A DNA stretch of 64,000 bases from a virus (IMGVR_UViG_3300027747_000967:1-64000), one strand, 5' to 3'. Shown: positions 16,190 to 24,667, numbered from the stretch's first letter. Made by a program: numbers and translations. The notes: generated by a model from the sequence alone, not told the origin.

Positions 16190-17502
16190 TACTTCCAATC
16201 CATGCAATAACCGTGTTTTTTGAGTTTTTTTAGTGCTGTTTCGCAACGCTGGCCAATATCCGTCCGGTACTGTGGATCATTACCAACTTTTACTTTTTTG
16301 ACATTGGCATATGCTTTGTCTTTAGCTTCACTAATAGTATCACCAGTACCGGTGAGAACAATGATATAAGAACCAGCAGTACCTAATTCGGGAATGTTTT
16401 CACATAGTTCTCCATCAATCATCTTCATGGTGCTTGAGAGTTTCATCTCACACGGGTGTAAATTCTTATAGTCAATGTCATCTGTCAATACAGGAAAATC
16501 TAAGTAATCTTCTTCGTCACGCTTGTTGAATGGAAAATCAGCATTTGCAATGACCACACCTACTGTTGTTTTGTATTCCACTTCTAATGTATTCTTACCT
16601 TTGACACAATCTAACATCCACTCAGCAGGATCCTCATTTATCATACAAGGTTGCATGATATTCCACATAGGATAACCAGGTCTCGCAGTCCATTCCATTG
16701 GCCATGGCGTTCCGTCTTTCTCATCTACGATAACATTCATGTCTAACATACCAACGTAACCAATCTCTTTTAGAGTCTTTTCCATTGGTTTCATCAGTAT
16801 GTCTGCTAACTTGGATTGTTTAGTGTAACGAATAACTGTTCCCATTTCACCTGTGTTTACGCCTAAGTCACCATTCATTTGTTTCTTAAACTCAAAACCT
16901 TCTGCCCAAAAGTCCATCCAACCGGCAGGACCAAAGATACCAGTTACAGCAATTTCTGTACCAGCTCTAAATTCTTGTAATATGAAATACGGGGCGCCAT
17001 TTTTACCTGAATTCTTACGCTTGGTTAAGAATCCGATAAGGTCGGCTTCGTCTTTTGCTACATATGAAAGTGTTTTATCTTCTTCTTCACCACATGGTTT
17101 GCAGACATAACGCTTTGGATTATCTTTAACAAATTTAATAGCTGCATCGTAATTTTTAAATTCGGTAGAAGGTATAATTGGTCCTTTAAATGCTTTAATC
17201 ACATTTTGACCATACATTCTATCCAATTCTAATTTGGCTGAACGCTTGCCAGGTCCGAATACAGGATAACCTTTTTTAATATAAGAATCAATCTCATCCA
17301 TATGCTCAAGGTTGTCTGCTGAGTAAATTAAATCAGCAACATCCATATATTTTTTCCAATTGGTGACTTTATCTACTAAACCTTGACCAATATGGGAAGA
17401 ACGAGAACCTTTGGTATACCATTTTACAGTATGACCAAAGGCTAGACATCGGAGGCACCAGTCGAGATTAAGACCTGAAGGGTCTATTACCAGTATGAAC
17501 AT
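16186..17502 (-). CDS. PurD-like ATP-grasp ligase
   Basis: The 438-residue protein matches phosphoribosylamine-glycine ligase in layout. The N-terminal domain ([20 protein letters not shown]) is followed by an ATP-grasp core with [14 protein letters not shown] and NTGEMGTV (compare PNTGGMG of PurD). [10 protein letters not shown] stands where PurD has EFNVRFGDP. A C-terminal domain opens [12 protein letters not shown]. PurD makes glycinamide ribonucleotide in purine synthesis. Divergence at the substrate motifs means another amine or acid substrate is possible, for example in base modification. An AGGA site precedes ATG. Confidence 0.8.
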   Translation of the reverse strand: MFILVIDPSGLNLDWCLRCLAFGHTVKWYTKGSRSSHIGQGLVDKVTNWKKYMDVADLIYSADNLEHMDEIDSYIKKGYPVFGPGKRSAKLELDRMYGQNVIKAFKGPIIPSTEFKNYDAAIKFVKDNPKRYVCKPCGEEEDKTLSYVAKDEADLIGFLTKRKNSGKNGAPYFILQEFRAGTEIAVTGIFGPAGWMDFWAEGFEFKKQMNGDLGVNTGEMGTVIRYTKQSKLADILMKPMEKTLKEIGYVGMLDMNVIVDEKDGTPWPMEWTARPGYPMWNIMQPCMINEDPAEWMLDCVKGKNTLEVEYKTTVGVVIANADFPFNKRDEEDYLDFPVLTDDIDYKNLHPCEMKLSSTMKMIDGELCENIPELGTAGSYIIVLTGTGDTISEAKDKAYANVKKVKVGNDPQYRTDIGQRCETALKKLKKHGYCMDWKY

Positions 17503-17538
17503 TTGAATTCCTAAGAGTTTATTGAACTATACTCTTAT

Positions 17539-17883
17539 TTATTCATCGTCAGTTTGTGGAGATTCCACAACTTCTTCTTTTATAGGTTCAGTTGGAAATG
17601 GCCATGCCGCATTTGCATCTAATTTCTTAGCTTTTTCTTTTGCACTACCAAACCATTGGTCTAAATCATCTAAATCATCATTAGATAAATCTTCAAAGAA
17701 ATCTTCGTCTTGAATGATGTCTAGACGACCATCAAATACAAATCCTGAACCTTTAAGAAACAATTCAAATTCTTCTAACAGACGGTCTAAAGAAACAGCA
17801 TTAAATTCAAAGGTGAGTTTACTGTCCCCTTCTTCTAACCAATTATCATCTTCGGGTTGTTTAATGAATGTATACTTACTCAT
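17539..17883 (-). CDS. Hypothetical acidic protein
   Basis: The 114-residue, strongly acidic protein (FFEDLSNDDLDDLDQWF) has aromatic residues among the acids and a Pro/Glu-rich tail. Its start overlaps the next upstream gene by 4 bases. Acidic phage proteins sometimes mimic DNA, but nothing here proves that. Confidence 0.65.
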   Translation of the reverse strand: MSKYTFIKQPEDDNWLEEGDSKLTFEFNAVSLDRLLEEFELFLKGSGFVFDGRLDIIQDEDFFEDLSNDDLDDLDQWFGSAKEKAKKLDANAAWPFPTEPIKEEVVESPQTDDE

Positions 17884-18146
17884 AGTTTTGGAATCTCTAC
17901 ATTTGTTGATTTAAGTGATTTAACTTTCTTTGCAATATCTTCAGATGATACTGTTTGCATAGCAAATTGCTGAAATTGTGAATAAGAATCTTTTACTTTA
18001 TAAGATGTCTTGCCACCTGTTGCAGCTGAATCAGAGAAGAATAATGCAGCACCACCTTCCATTAACGGAGCAATCTCTAATACTAAATCCATATTAACTA
18101 ATACTTTGCAGTTTTTTTCAACTGACGTAACTTCAACCAATAACAT
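17880..18146 (-). CDS. Hypothetical protein, FlbD-like beta start
   Basis: The 88-residue protein opens MLLVEVTSVEKNCKVLVNMDLVLEIAP and ends with VKDSYSQFQQ..., an order similar to the FlbD family (I-E-V ... VN-x-D-x-I-x-x-I ... V-x-E-S). It lies in an overlapping pair with the acidic protein. Function unknown. Confidence 0.65.
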   Translation of the reverse strand: MLLVEVTSVEKNCKVLVNMDLVLEIAPLMEGGAALFFSDSAATGGKTSYKVKDSYSQFQQFAMQTVSSEDIAKKVKSLKSTNVEIPKL

Positions 18147-18147
18147 T

Positions 18148-18318
18148 CTATTCCCCTTTTTCAGATTTAACTTCTTTATACTTCGCTAATTTTGCTCTTG
18201 ATTCGCTTGCTTCTGCATCAATCAACATTTTTCTCCAATGATTGTGCTTTGCGCCATCCAATAAAGCAAGAGCTCGTTTGCTTGATTTGGACAATTTAAA
18301 ATCTTTGTTTGTTTTCAA
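18148..18318 (-). CDS. Hypothetical basic protein with TTG start
   Basis: I place the start at TTG (18318), which overlaps the upstream stop as TTGA and has TGGAG eight bases before it. The 56 residues (KTNKDFKLSKSSKRALALLDG...) are basic. The longer open frame is only the shadow of the upstream membrane gene. Function unknown. Confidence 0.5.
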   Translation of the reverse strand: MKTNKDFKLSKSSKRALALLDGAKHNHWRKMLIDAEASESRAKLAKYKEVKSEKGE

Positions 18319-18554
18319 TTCAATAACTCCATAGTGTAGACAGTATATAGTATAACACATAAAACGATAAAACACAAGCAGTACCAACCAAACTTTACCA
18401 TTTCTTCACGGTAATATTCCATTTCGAATCTTATCATATCGTTTTGTGCCACAATTTGAGGAGGACATTCATGCTCACCACCTAACGCAACAATAGTTTT
18501 ATGTGATTCTTTTAATCTGCGTTTGGCAGAAACATAATTGATAATACTATTCAT
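18315..18554 (-). CDS. Hypothetical single-pass membrane protein
   Basis: The 79-residue protein has a charged N-terminal helix followed by one C-terminal TM segment (WYCLCFIVLCVILYTVYTM). It is coupled downstream to the TTG-started gene. Function unknown. Confidence 0.6.
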   Translation of the reverse strand: MNSIINYVSAKRRLKESHKTIVALGGEHECPPQIVAQNDMIRFEMEYYREEMVKFGWYCLCFIVLCVILYTVYTMELLN

Positions 18555-18669
18555 CTTCCTCTTCCCAATCGGTATCTACCGAAACATTGTCGCAATCCCA
18601 CATTACATACTCGCAATCCATTTCATAAGGCAAATATGTTGAGGCTCTATCTACTTCAGGCATATCCAT
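18547..18669 (-). CDS. Hypothetical 40-residue acidic peptide
   Basis: The ORF (MDMPEVDRASTYLPYEMDCEY... ending DWEEEDE) starts inside the upstream stop (TAATG), and its end overlaps the next start by 8 bases. The continuous overlap chain supports a real gene. Confidence 0.5.
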   Translation of the reverse strand: MDMPEVDRASTYLPYEMDCEYVMWDCDNVSVDTDWEEEDE

Positions 18670-18860
18670 TACATTATTTTATAGTCAATTCTGTGGCACT
18701 CAGGACATTCCACAGTCTTTTTTGGTGGTATACTAGTCAACAATACATATGGTTGTGGATAAAACATTTCCACTTTACAATCATTACACAGAACGTCTGC
18801 TCCATGTTCCGCTTGTAATTCTTTATATGTTTGTTTATTGTGTTCATCAATAGTTTTCAT
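18669..18860 (-). CDS. Small zinc-ribbon-like protein
   Basis: From the ATG at 18860 the protein is about 63 residues, with C-N-D-C and C-P-E-C-H pairs separated by about 27 residues, a probable zinc ribbon. GGGA precedes ATG. An alternative ATG lies at 18872. Function unknown. Confidence 0.6.
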   Translation of the reverse strand: MKTIDEHNKQTYKELQAEHGADVLCNDCKVEMFYPQPYVLLTSIPPKKTVECPECHRIDYKIM

Positions 18861-18862
18861 AA

Positions 18863-19513
18863 TTAATCCCATAAATTTTGATAATACTTCCCAAACAATC
18901 TAAACCCATTTGCCTTACGCTTTTGGTGTGCTTCCAAACCTGCGTAGTCAACTTTAATTTTACTTATATTTTCTTTCCAATCCTCAATGCCACTACTTTC
19001 TGAATGGTCAAAGAATTCATCTTCATCATCATCTTTGAGCTCTTGAGCAAATGCCCAAATCATTTCATCAAGAATATAATCCCAGCGTTTGAAATGATTA
19101 CCATCTGTATCGTAGTCATTCTCTTTTGGTCCTGCCATCCAACTTCTTAATTCTTTTGGCACATCATCATCATCTGTAAATGGGGCGCCATGCTTTGTTT
19201 CTTTTAATTGCACAAGCATCGGATGAATGATATATGATAAAGTTGAATCCATGCTCCATGTATCGTATCTATCAATCTTCACATAACGAATAGTTGGATG
19301 AATTACTTTACGGACTTTCTGTAATGCTTCACATAAAGGTGCTAAACGATTTACCCATGGTTCAACCCATTCAGGTCGTTCAATAAAATCTTTATCTTCA
19401 ACAATACCTTTATCACGATGGCACTTAGACCAATCTGTCCAAAAGAAGGCATAGTCCATAACTGTGTATGGACTCAACCAATGATTTGGATACCCATTAA
19501 AAAATATTTTCAT
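18863..19513 (-). CDS. Conserved phage protein of unknown function
   Basis: The 216-residue protein begins KIFFNGYPNHWLSPYTVMDY. It contains KVRKVIHPTIRYVKIDRYDTWSMDSTL and FKRWDYILDEMIWAF, patterns I recall from uncharacterised proteins of many lytic phages. It is acidic toward the C-terminus. It is chained by short overlaps to its neighbours. Confidence 0.7.
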   Translation of the reverse strand: MKIFFNGYPNHWLSPYTVMDYAFFWTDWSKCHRDKGIVEDKDFIERPEWVEPWVNRLAPLCEALQKVRKVIHPTIRYVKIDRYDTWSMDSTLSYIIHPMLVQLKETKHGAPFTDDDDVPKELRSWMAGPKENDYDTDGNHFKRWDYILDEMIWAFAQELKDDDEDEFFDHSESSGIEDWKENISKIKVDYAGLEAHQKRKANGFRLFGKYYQNLWD

Positions 19514-19725
19514 TTTGTTTTCCTAAACTCAGCATTTTCACTGGCCAATATTTTTGACCACTTTTGACAACTTTTTAATCTAACTTCAAGTATTTTAATT
19601 TCTTCATCTTTTCTAGATAATTCGTTTTGATAATACAATCTCTCTTTAGTTTTATTGGCACGGTTATAGCCAATCGCATAACCAAATACTAATCCTATCA
19701 CAATCCATATCATGCCGTCAACCAT
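19510..19725 (-). CDS. Membrane-anchored coiled-coil protein
   Basis: The 71-residue protein has an N-terminal TM helix (MIWIVIGLVFGYAIGY) then a coiled coil (KTKERLYYQNELSRKDEEIKI...). The shape resembles a short i-spanin or a superinfection-type anchor, but a better spanin pair exists at 52.4-53.0 kb. Confidence 0.6.
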   Translation of the reverse strand: MVDGMIWIVIGLVFGYAIGYNRANKTKERLYYQNELSRKDEEIKILEVRLKSCQKWSKILASENAEFRKTK

Positions 19726-20045
19726 TTTTGTTTTTCCTTTAACATAATAGATTCAGCACCATCATATTCTTTAATATAGAATTCAGTACCAACAGGTAAC
19801 CAAAAAACAATTAAATCTTCAATAGCACTACAACTAATACCATAAGGCATATCATCTTCGTCAATGATACCCAATAACTCAGCAATTAAACCTTCTGTAA
19901 TTTCTTTATGTTGATTATTCTCAACCATTTCAACCAACTTTGGATGATATAGTAATTCTTCCATTTTATGCCAAGAATACCAACCTGCACCAAAACCTGA
20001 TGATACCAATACTGCTACTTTACCATCTTTAATTACTTTTTCCAT
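19710..20045 (-). CDS. Conserved phage protein of unknown function
   Basis: The 111-residue protein (KVAVLVSSGFGAGWYSWH...LLYHPKLVEMVENNQ...FWLPVGTEFYIKEYDG) is of a type common in large phages of enterobacteria and freshwater bacteria. The conserved GFGAGWY-S-W segment is its hallmark. Function unknown. Confidence 0.7.
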   Translation of the reverse strand: MEKVIKDGKVAVLVSSGFGAGWYSWHKMEELLYHPKLVEMVENNQHKEITEGLIAELLGIIDEDDMPYGISCSAIEDLIVFWLPVGTEFYIKEYDGAESIMLKEKQKWLTA

Positions 20046-20647
20046 TATAAATCTTTCGCATTATCAATTAACATCTGCATCTTTTGTTGTCTATCAAGTA
20101 TATTGAAAAACAATCTCAACGTATTCAAAGCATCATCATCAGCACGATGCGGTGTTCCTTCAAACTTCATTTTATACGTTCCCATTGCAGACCTCAAGCC
20201 TCCTGCAGGTCTTTTACCATTTGCCAGTAGTCTCAACACATACCATGTCTTAACATCAATCCAGCGATGACCAAAATATGGAAAAGGAATGTTTTTATCT
20301 ACCATTTCTTTCTTCAATTCTACCGAGTCTCCGCCACCCCATGTAACAGGATTAACAAAAGGTTTATATTCTTTTATCAATGCTCCAAATTCTTCTGCAA
20401 ATACTTCATGTGTTACTGATTTATATAATACATCATTATCAGTAATACCAGTCAATTCGGTGATGAATGGATAGATTGGTTCATTAGGATTAAAGTACCA
20501 TTTCTTAGTAATGATTTTATTATCTACATAGTGATTCCAAGTTCCTATCGCAACACCAACCTGTATGATTGGTGGATTAGGCGTAGAATTATCTTGAGCA
20601 TTGTTTAACTCCAAGTCTAGTGCTAGATAATATTCAGTTACGTTCAT
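20045..20647 (-). CDS. DnaQ-like 3'-5' exonuclease
   Basis: The 200-residue DEDDh exonuclease has LALDLELNNA (Exo I D-x-E near residues 10-13), IIQVGVAIG, TWGGGDSVELKKEM (Exo II) and HRADDDALNTLR (Exo III, H and D). It matches proofreading-type or RNase T-like nucleases. Its start overlaps the next upstream gene by 4 bases. It could trim DNA or small RNAs; the substrate is open. Confidence 0.85.
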   Translation of the reverse strand: MNVTEYYLALDLELNNAQDNSTPNPPIIQVGVAIGTWNHYVDNKIITKKWYFNPNEPIYPFITELTGITDNDVLYKSVTHEVFAEEFGALIKEYKPFVNPVTWGGGDSVELKKEMVDKNIPFPYFGHRWIDVKTWYVLRLLANGKRPAGGLRSAMGTYKMKFEGTPHRADDDALNTLRLFFNILDRQQKMQMLIDNAKDL

Positions 20648-20883
20648 TTTTCAATTCCAAAAGTTTTTCTAATTACAAGAGCAGAATCCATTGATAACCA
20701 ATAAGCATGGTAATTAGCCTCTTTACTAAGTTCATAATTTTCAATAGTTTCTGCACGAAATTCAATTATGTCAACACATTCTTGCACAATCAGTTTAGCA
20801 AACTCCAATACTTCTGTTCTCTGAGATGAACTTGCTCTTTCAATACCAGCTTTTAAAGCTAATTCAATAATCTTTTCGTTCAT
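20644..20883 (-). CDS. Small conserved phage protein, paralogue of 21467-21769
   Basis: The core pattern I-x-E-L-A-L-K-A-G ... FAKLIVQEC is shared with the gene at 21467-21769 (IKTLALQAGM ... FAQLIVAEC), so the two are paralogues of a family common in phages. I start it at the second of two ATGs (MNEKII). Confidence 0.6.
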   Translation of the reverse strand: MNEKIIELALKAGIERASSSQRTEVLEFAKLIVQECVDIIEFRAETIENYELSKEANYHAYWLSMDSALVIRKTFGIEK

Positions 20884-21223
20884 CATTTTCAATTCTTTTA
20901 ATTTTAATCATTTGGCCATTCATAAACAATGCTTTGTATTCATGCCAAATATTATATCCATCAACACGATAAAAATAAATTGTACCATCAAAATCATCAC
21001 AACGAACCCAATGATGATTAGAAGTTTTCATATGACCACCAAGCCAGAATTTATAAAACGGGTCAGGTTCATTAACCCATTCAGAATCATATTCTTCTAA
21101 CCAAAGATATGGTAAACCAGAATCTTGGTCAACTTCAATCTTATAGTTTTCACAAAATTGTCTAGGCGTATCTTTGGTTTGATATTCATCACCTTGATAT
21201 TTTATGGTATCAAACATTCCCAT
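20864..21223 (-). CDS. Conserved phage protein (MGMFDTIKYQG family)
   Basis: The 119-residue protein opens MGMFDTIKYQGDEYQTKDTP, a recurrent phage family. AAAGGAC before ATG at 21223 decides the start over the upstream alternative. Mostly beta-like with many aromatic residues; C-terminus (MNGQMIKIKRIE) basic. Function unknown. Confidence 0.7.
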   Translation of the reverse strand: MGMFDTIKYQGDEYQTKDTPRQFCENYKIEVDQDSGLPYLWLEEYDSEWVNEPDPFYKFWLGGHMKTSNHHWVRCDDFDGTIYFYRVDGYNIWHEYKALFMNGQMIKIKRIENDERKDY

Positions 21224-21470
21224 TTTTTTGTCCTTTCGTTTCAAAACCGCAATTATAACCTGCTTGATGTTCCCATGTCAATAATCCTGCTCGTGGTGAA
21301 GATGGATTAACACATACACCCCAATCGCTATCTATTGCTTGCCAATGAATACAACCACTAGAACAATCAGGATAAGATTCATCTGGTTTTTCCCAACGCT
21401 CTATTTCACCACCATAATCTTTGTAATCACTTGGTAATCTTTTTAGAACCAGCCACAAAGAATCATTCAT
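21210..21470 (-). CDS. Cysteine-containing conserved phage protein
   Basis: The 86-residue protein has C at four places (YPDCSSGCIHW, GVCVNP, YNCGFE) with S-P-R-A-G-L-L-T-W-E-H-Q-A-G. The pattern D-W-G-V-C-x-N-P-x-S-P-R-A-G-L is conserved in a small bacterial and phage family. Possible metal site. Function unknown. Confidence 0.65.
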   Translation of the reverse strand: MNDSLWLVLKRLPSDYKDYGGEIERWEKPDESYPDCSSGCIHWQAIDSDWGVCVNPSSPRAGLLTWEHQAGYNCGFETKGQKNGNV

Positions 21471-21769
21471 TCTTTAATCCTAAAATGTTCTTTAATTGCG
21501 TTACCGACACCAAGTGTAACACCTTCAACCTCTGAATTATGTTCATCGGCAATTTCAGCACATTCCGCCACAATCAATTGGGCGAACTTTTGTATATCAT
21601 GATTCCATAACATGAGTGTAGACCCAGGCATCAAATCATTTGTGTCTAAAAACATTCCGGCTTGTAGAGCCAGAGTTTTAATTCGTTCTGTCATTCCGCA
21701 CTTTAGAGCCTGTTCGTTAATCCATTGTTGTTCACGATGTTCTTCTTCTTTAATTTGTTGTTCGTTCAT
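21467..21769 (-). CDS. Small conserved phage protein, paralogue of 20644-20883
   Basis: The 100-residue protein has a charged N-terminal helix (NEQQIKEEEHREQQW) and the family core TLALQAGM...IQKFAQLIVAECAEIADEH. Its stop overlaps the next start. Function unknown. Confidence 0.65.
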   Translation of the reverse strand: MNEQQIKEEEHREQQWINEQALKCGMTERIKTLALQAGMFLDTNDLMPGSTLMLWNHDIQKFAQLIVAECAEIADEHNSEVEGVTLGVGNAIKEHFRIKE

Positions 21770-21780
21770 TTCTTTTCCTT

Positions 21781-21996
21781 TTACAAAGATACTTCTTTTA
21801 ACTTTTTGTTTTCTCTAAAAATGTCATCAAGTTTTAAACCATTACATTTTGCAATCATTGTTGTATCACCTTCTTTAATGATACACATGGGTTCTTGTTT
21901 TGGTAATGTACCTAATGCTTGTAGATATAATGGACTAGGACCACGATTTGCACAACCGACTAATGTTACCGCTAATAATAAACTAATTAATTTCAT
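21781..21996 (-). CDS. Small lipoprotein
   Basis: The 71-residue precursor has a signal with lipobox LVGC (cleavage before C15), so a mature lipoprotein of about 57 residues in the envelope. It could block superinfection or alter the surface. Its start overlaps the next upstream gene by 14 bases. Confidence 0.7.
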   Translation of the reverse strand: MKLISLLLAVTLVGCANRGPSPLYLQALGTLPKQEPMCIIKEGDTTMIAKCNGLKLDDIFRENKKLKEVSL

Positions 21997-22381
21997 AATT
22001 TCTTTTCTTTGTAAATTCTTCAGCCTGTTCTAATGTACCAACTTTATAACCTTTATCAGAATGAATCTCAGCACCCTCTAGTATGTTTACTATCTCAATA
22101 GTAGCATTTGCTTGCAATGCTTTCTTCTGCATATTCATTAGTATGCCTGAAGTATAACCACTCATACCTTCAGCACCTTTGATACAAGTATAAATGCTAC
22201 CTGATTCATTATGCACTTCATAAAACTTTTCGTGTTCTACTATCTTTGTAATACCTGAGCTGAAGCGCCAATGGTCAGTACCTGCGTATCCGCCATACCA
22301 ACTACCTAACACTTTGCGAATCTTGCCATGCTCAGAATTCATTTCTGCTATGACCCAACGGTCTGGTGTATATTCACTCAT
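21983..22381 (-). CDS. Conserved hypothetical protein
   Basis: The 132-residue soluble protein (PDRWVIAEMNSEHGKIRKVLGSWYGGYAG...) has a Trp/Gly-rich start and a MSGYTSGILMNM segment. Patterns such as R-K-V-L-x-S-W-Y-G-G-Y recur in phages. Function unknown. Confidence 0.65.
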   Translation of the reverse strand: MSEYTPDRWVIAEMNSEHGKIRKVLGSWYGGYAGTDHWRFSSGITKIVEHEKFYEVHNESGSIYTCIKGAEGMSGYTSGILMNMQKKALQANATIEIVNILEGAEIHSDKGYKVGTLEQAEEFTKKRNYEIN

Positions 22382-22384
22382 TTA

Positions 22385-22603
22385 TCAATCCTTAGTAATA
22401 ACATCAACAATAACCGTAGCGGAATAATTTGATACAAATGTATTATATTGCATTTTAAGAGTACCGACTGCACTCCATCTAGGATCTCTTTCTAATCCGA
22501 CTGCACTCCATCTAGAATCTCTTTCTAATTCAAAGTATTCTACATTAGTTTCATAACAAATTTTTTCTATTTCTTTTAATTCTTTTAAACTTAATTTAAT
22601 CAT
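22385..22603 (-). CDS. Hypothetical protein with an internal duplication
   Basis: The 72-residue protein carries two adjacent copies of an 11-residue unit (LERDSRWSAVG, LERDPRWSAVG). The underlying 33-bp repeat is almost exact, so the insertion is recent. Function unknown. Confidence 0.6.
   Translation of the reverse strand: MIKLSLKELKEIEKICYETNVEYFELERDSRWSAVGLERDPRWSAVGTLKMQYNTFVSNYSATVIVDVITKD
22464..22529. repeat. 33-bp tandem duplication
   Basis: Bases 22464-22496 and 22497-22529 differ at one site in each of few positions (AGGATC against AGAATC). The duplication keeps frame and lengthens the host gene by 11 residues. Confidence 0.9.
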
Positions 22604-22604
22604 A

Positions 22605-23495
22605 TCAAATCTCCATATATTTCAATTCAAACTCTTTTGCTCTTTGTTCATATTTCACATAACCACGAGGATTACAAACCACTCTCGTATCACCCATCAT
22701 GTAATCTGATACATTATGCATATGTCCGTGAGTCCAAATTTTAATCTGTGGTCTATCCATAATAAACTCTGATAAGTCACTATGAAACCCACCATTCATC
22801 AATGTATCTTCTTTATACCATTCAGCAATACTCAATGGTGTTGGTGCATGATGTGTTACTGCCACATAACTTTTTGACTTATCCTGCGTCACAATGTTAA
22901 TGTAGTCTAACATTTTCTTGTGGTCAGCAACTGCATCATCGGTACTCCATGTAGCAATTTCTTCCTTGAATTTATAAGAATCAAGAATCATTGAACCTTT
23001 TTCATCAAGCACATATTTACCATCGTCATCTTTCTTATACAATGGAACTTTTCTGCTTAACATGCGATTACTATTTTTGATGCATTGAAAATCATTCATG
23101 CCTCTACCAACGTGCCACATTGTCAATGAATCTTCTTTGTTCATATTAGTCCACAATGTACCACCAACGAATGTAACATCATTGTGTATCCATGTTTCTT
23201 TTTCTAACAAGTGAACATTAGGCCAAATACTTAATTGGCATTTTAATGTTTCTTCAGTCTTAGCAATATCAAAATCATAATGCTCATGATTACCCATCAC
23301 ATAAACAACATGAGGGAATTGGAATGCTACACGGCTGAAAAATTCCAAAACAGTTTTTCTGGCATAACCACCTTTTTTGAATACTTTAGCCGTGCAAATA
23401 TCTCCGCTGAGGATTAATACCTCTGCGTTTTGTTCATTCTTTAAGATAAGGTCCCCAAATTCAAGGTGCACATCACTTGCTAATGCTATTTTCAT
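22605..23495 (-). CDS. Calcineurin-like metallophosphoesterase
   Basis: The 296-residue enzyme has all five motifs: SDVHLEF (D8, H10), SGDI (D32), GNHEHYD near 67, THHAP near 215 and HGHMHN near 255. It hydrolyses phosphomonoesters or diesters with two metal ions. Similar enzymes in phages act on nucleotides, RNA ends or signalling nucleotides; the substrate cannot be read from sequence. Confidence 0.85.
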   Translation of the reverse strand: MKIALASDVHLEFGDLILKNEQNAEVLILSGDICTAKVFKKGGYARKTVLEFFSRVAFQFPHVVYVMGNHEHYDFDIAKTEETLKCQLSIWPNVHLLEKETWIHNDVTFVGGTLWTNMNKEDSLTMWHVGRGMNDFQCIKNSNRMLSRKVPLYKKDDDGKYVLDEKGSMILDSYKFKEEIATWSTDDAVADHKKMLDYINIVTQDKSKSYVAVTHHAPTPLSIAEWYKEDTLMNGGFHSDLSEFIMDRPQIKIWTHGHMHNVSDYMMGDTRVVCNPRGYVKYEQRAKEFELKYMEI

Positions 23496-23877
23496 TTTTT
23501 ATTTGCTCACTATGTTTACATTTATTTCTATATCCATAACCTACACAATTGCAGCTATACTTGCCTGCAATCAATTCAACCGTATATATTTTACCTGAAT
23601 CCGATTTGACTTGCCATTGTGGATTATTTGATTTCTCAATCACTTCTTCAGCTTGAAATTTCTTTGCTAATGCATCTAATGCTTTATGTTTAACTTTTTC
23701 AAATTTACGGCGTGTCGTGCTGACTTTTAAGGGTTTCTTAAATACTACAACTTCTTTACTGCCAGCTATTTCATATGCCAAAATATTTGATTTACCGTCA
23801 AACAAATAAGTATGATTCGGTACCAGATATTCACTATCCGACCAATCTGTAATTTCACGATATGCACTTATACCCAT
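23473..23877 (-). CDS. SWIM-zinc-finger-like protein
   Basis: I use the ATG at 23877 because AAGGATGATT precedes it. The 134-residue protein ends with a SWIM-type finger C-N-C-x-G-Y-x-x-R-N-x-C-K-H (residues about 115-128). Such domains bind DNA or proteins. It is the first sizeable gene after promoter 24021-24049, whose leader also holds an 18-codon ORF. Confidence 0.7.
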   Translation of the reverse strand: MGISAYREITDWSDSEYLVPNHTYLFDGKSNILAYEIAGSKEVVVFKKPLKVSTTRRKFEKVKHKALDALAKKFQAEEVIEKSNNPQWQVKSDSGKIYTVELIAGKYSCNCVGYGYRNKCKHSEQIKNENSISK

Positions 23878-23890
23878 AATCATCCTTATA

Positions 23891-23947
23891 TTAAAATATT
23901 GCCAGTTTTTTCTTTTTGAAGTTAGTAAAAACTGAGCCAAAAAACAT
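23891..23947 (-). CDS. Possible leader peptide
   Basis: The 18-codon ORF MFFGSVFTNFKKKKLAIF has AAAGGCGAG before its ATG and lies between promoter and the SWIM gene. It could be a leader peptide or translated by chance. The same leader has a CAAGG/CCTTG stem (23971-23995 area). Confidence 0.3.
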   Translation of the reverse strand: MFFGSVFTNFKKKKLAIF

Positions 23948-24020
23948 TAACTCGCCTTTGTTTACAGAACTCAAGGTGCCTGAAGGAACGCCCTTGTCCC
24001 TTTAACCTTACTACACAACC

Positions 24021-24081
24021 ATTTTAACGGAAATACAGAAAAAAGTCAAGCATAATCCGCAATTTGTTGTAAAAAAACAAC
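24021..24081 (-). promoter_or_regulatory. Sigma-70 promoter with upstream GTTGT-N6-ACAAC palindrome
   Basis: TTGACT (24049-24044), 17 bp, TAAAAT (24026-24021). The palindrome GTTGT-N6-ACAAC (24066-24081) lies 16 bp upstream of the -35 box and 6 bp after the stop of the upstream gene. The leader to the SWIM gene is about 137 nt. Confidence 0.7.
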
Positions 24082-24087
24082 GCTTTC

Positions 24088-24342
24088 CTACGCAATAGGA
24101 GCGTCTAGGACGCCATCGGTAGGACTTGTCATAGATGATTCAACCACATCCATAAATCTGTCCACCATCTTATCCAAGAGAGGGATAGCATCATGGTCTG
24201 GATACTCATCTTTAGTAATTGCATATAACCTAGCGGCAATCATTGCAATTACGGAAATTGTAGTAATATCATGTTTGTATGAAATCTCAAAAATAAAATT
24301 ATCTAATTCTTCCGCAACTTGTTGAATTTTTTCGTTTTGCAT
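24088..24342 (-). CDS. Hypothetical helical protein
   Basis: The 84-residue protein (EKIQQVAEELDNFIFEISYKHDITTISV...) looks fully helical, with a conserved-style pattern L-x-x-F-I-F-E-I. Last gene of the transcript entering the palindrome/promoter. Function unknown. Confidence 0.65.
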   Translation of the reverse strand: MQNEKIQQVAEELDNFIFEISYKHDITTISVIAMIAARLYAITKDEYPDHDAIPLLDKMVDRFMDVVESSMTSPTDGVLDAPIA

Positions 24343-24345
24343 ATT

Positions 24346-24663
24346 TTACCAGTTTTCACAAGAAACAGAAACAGGAATTTTTAAACTACCTGAATCGGTA
24401 CGAATATTTAGGTAATTGATTTTAGGTTTCATTTGAACGGAAATACATTGTCTTGCGCCTGATACAACTTCCGAATTGTCTAAAGCTTCAGGTCCTTCAT
24501 AGTTACGCAACTCATAAATTGGTCGGGTATCTTCATAAGTTTTTTTGATGCGAGCAACTGTTTCAGGATTTTTTATTTGTATAACAGCTGGCGGTGGTTC
24601 TTTTGAAGCACAACCAATTAAACCTACTGATACTAATAATGCAACTAATAATTTTGATTTCAT
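24346..24663 (-). CDS. Lipoprotein, 105 residues
   Basis: The signal peptide ends with lipobox LIGC (C18). The mature part starts Ser-Lys-Glu-Pro-Pro-Pro and has two cysteines (ARQCISV, VSCENW) that may pair in the periplasm. Second lipoprotein of this accessory region. Function unknown. Confidence 0.7.
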   Translation of the reverse strand: MKSKLLVALLVSVGLIGCASKEPPPAVIQIKNPETVARIKKTYEDTRPIYELRNYEGPEALDNSEVVSGARQCISVQMKPKINYLNIRTDSGSLKIPVSVSCENW

Positions 24664-24667
24664 TTCA

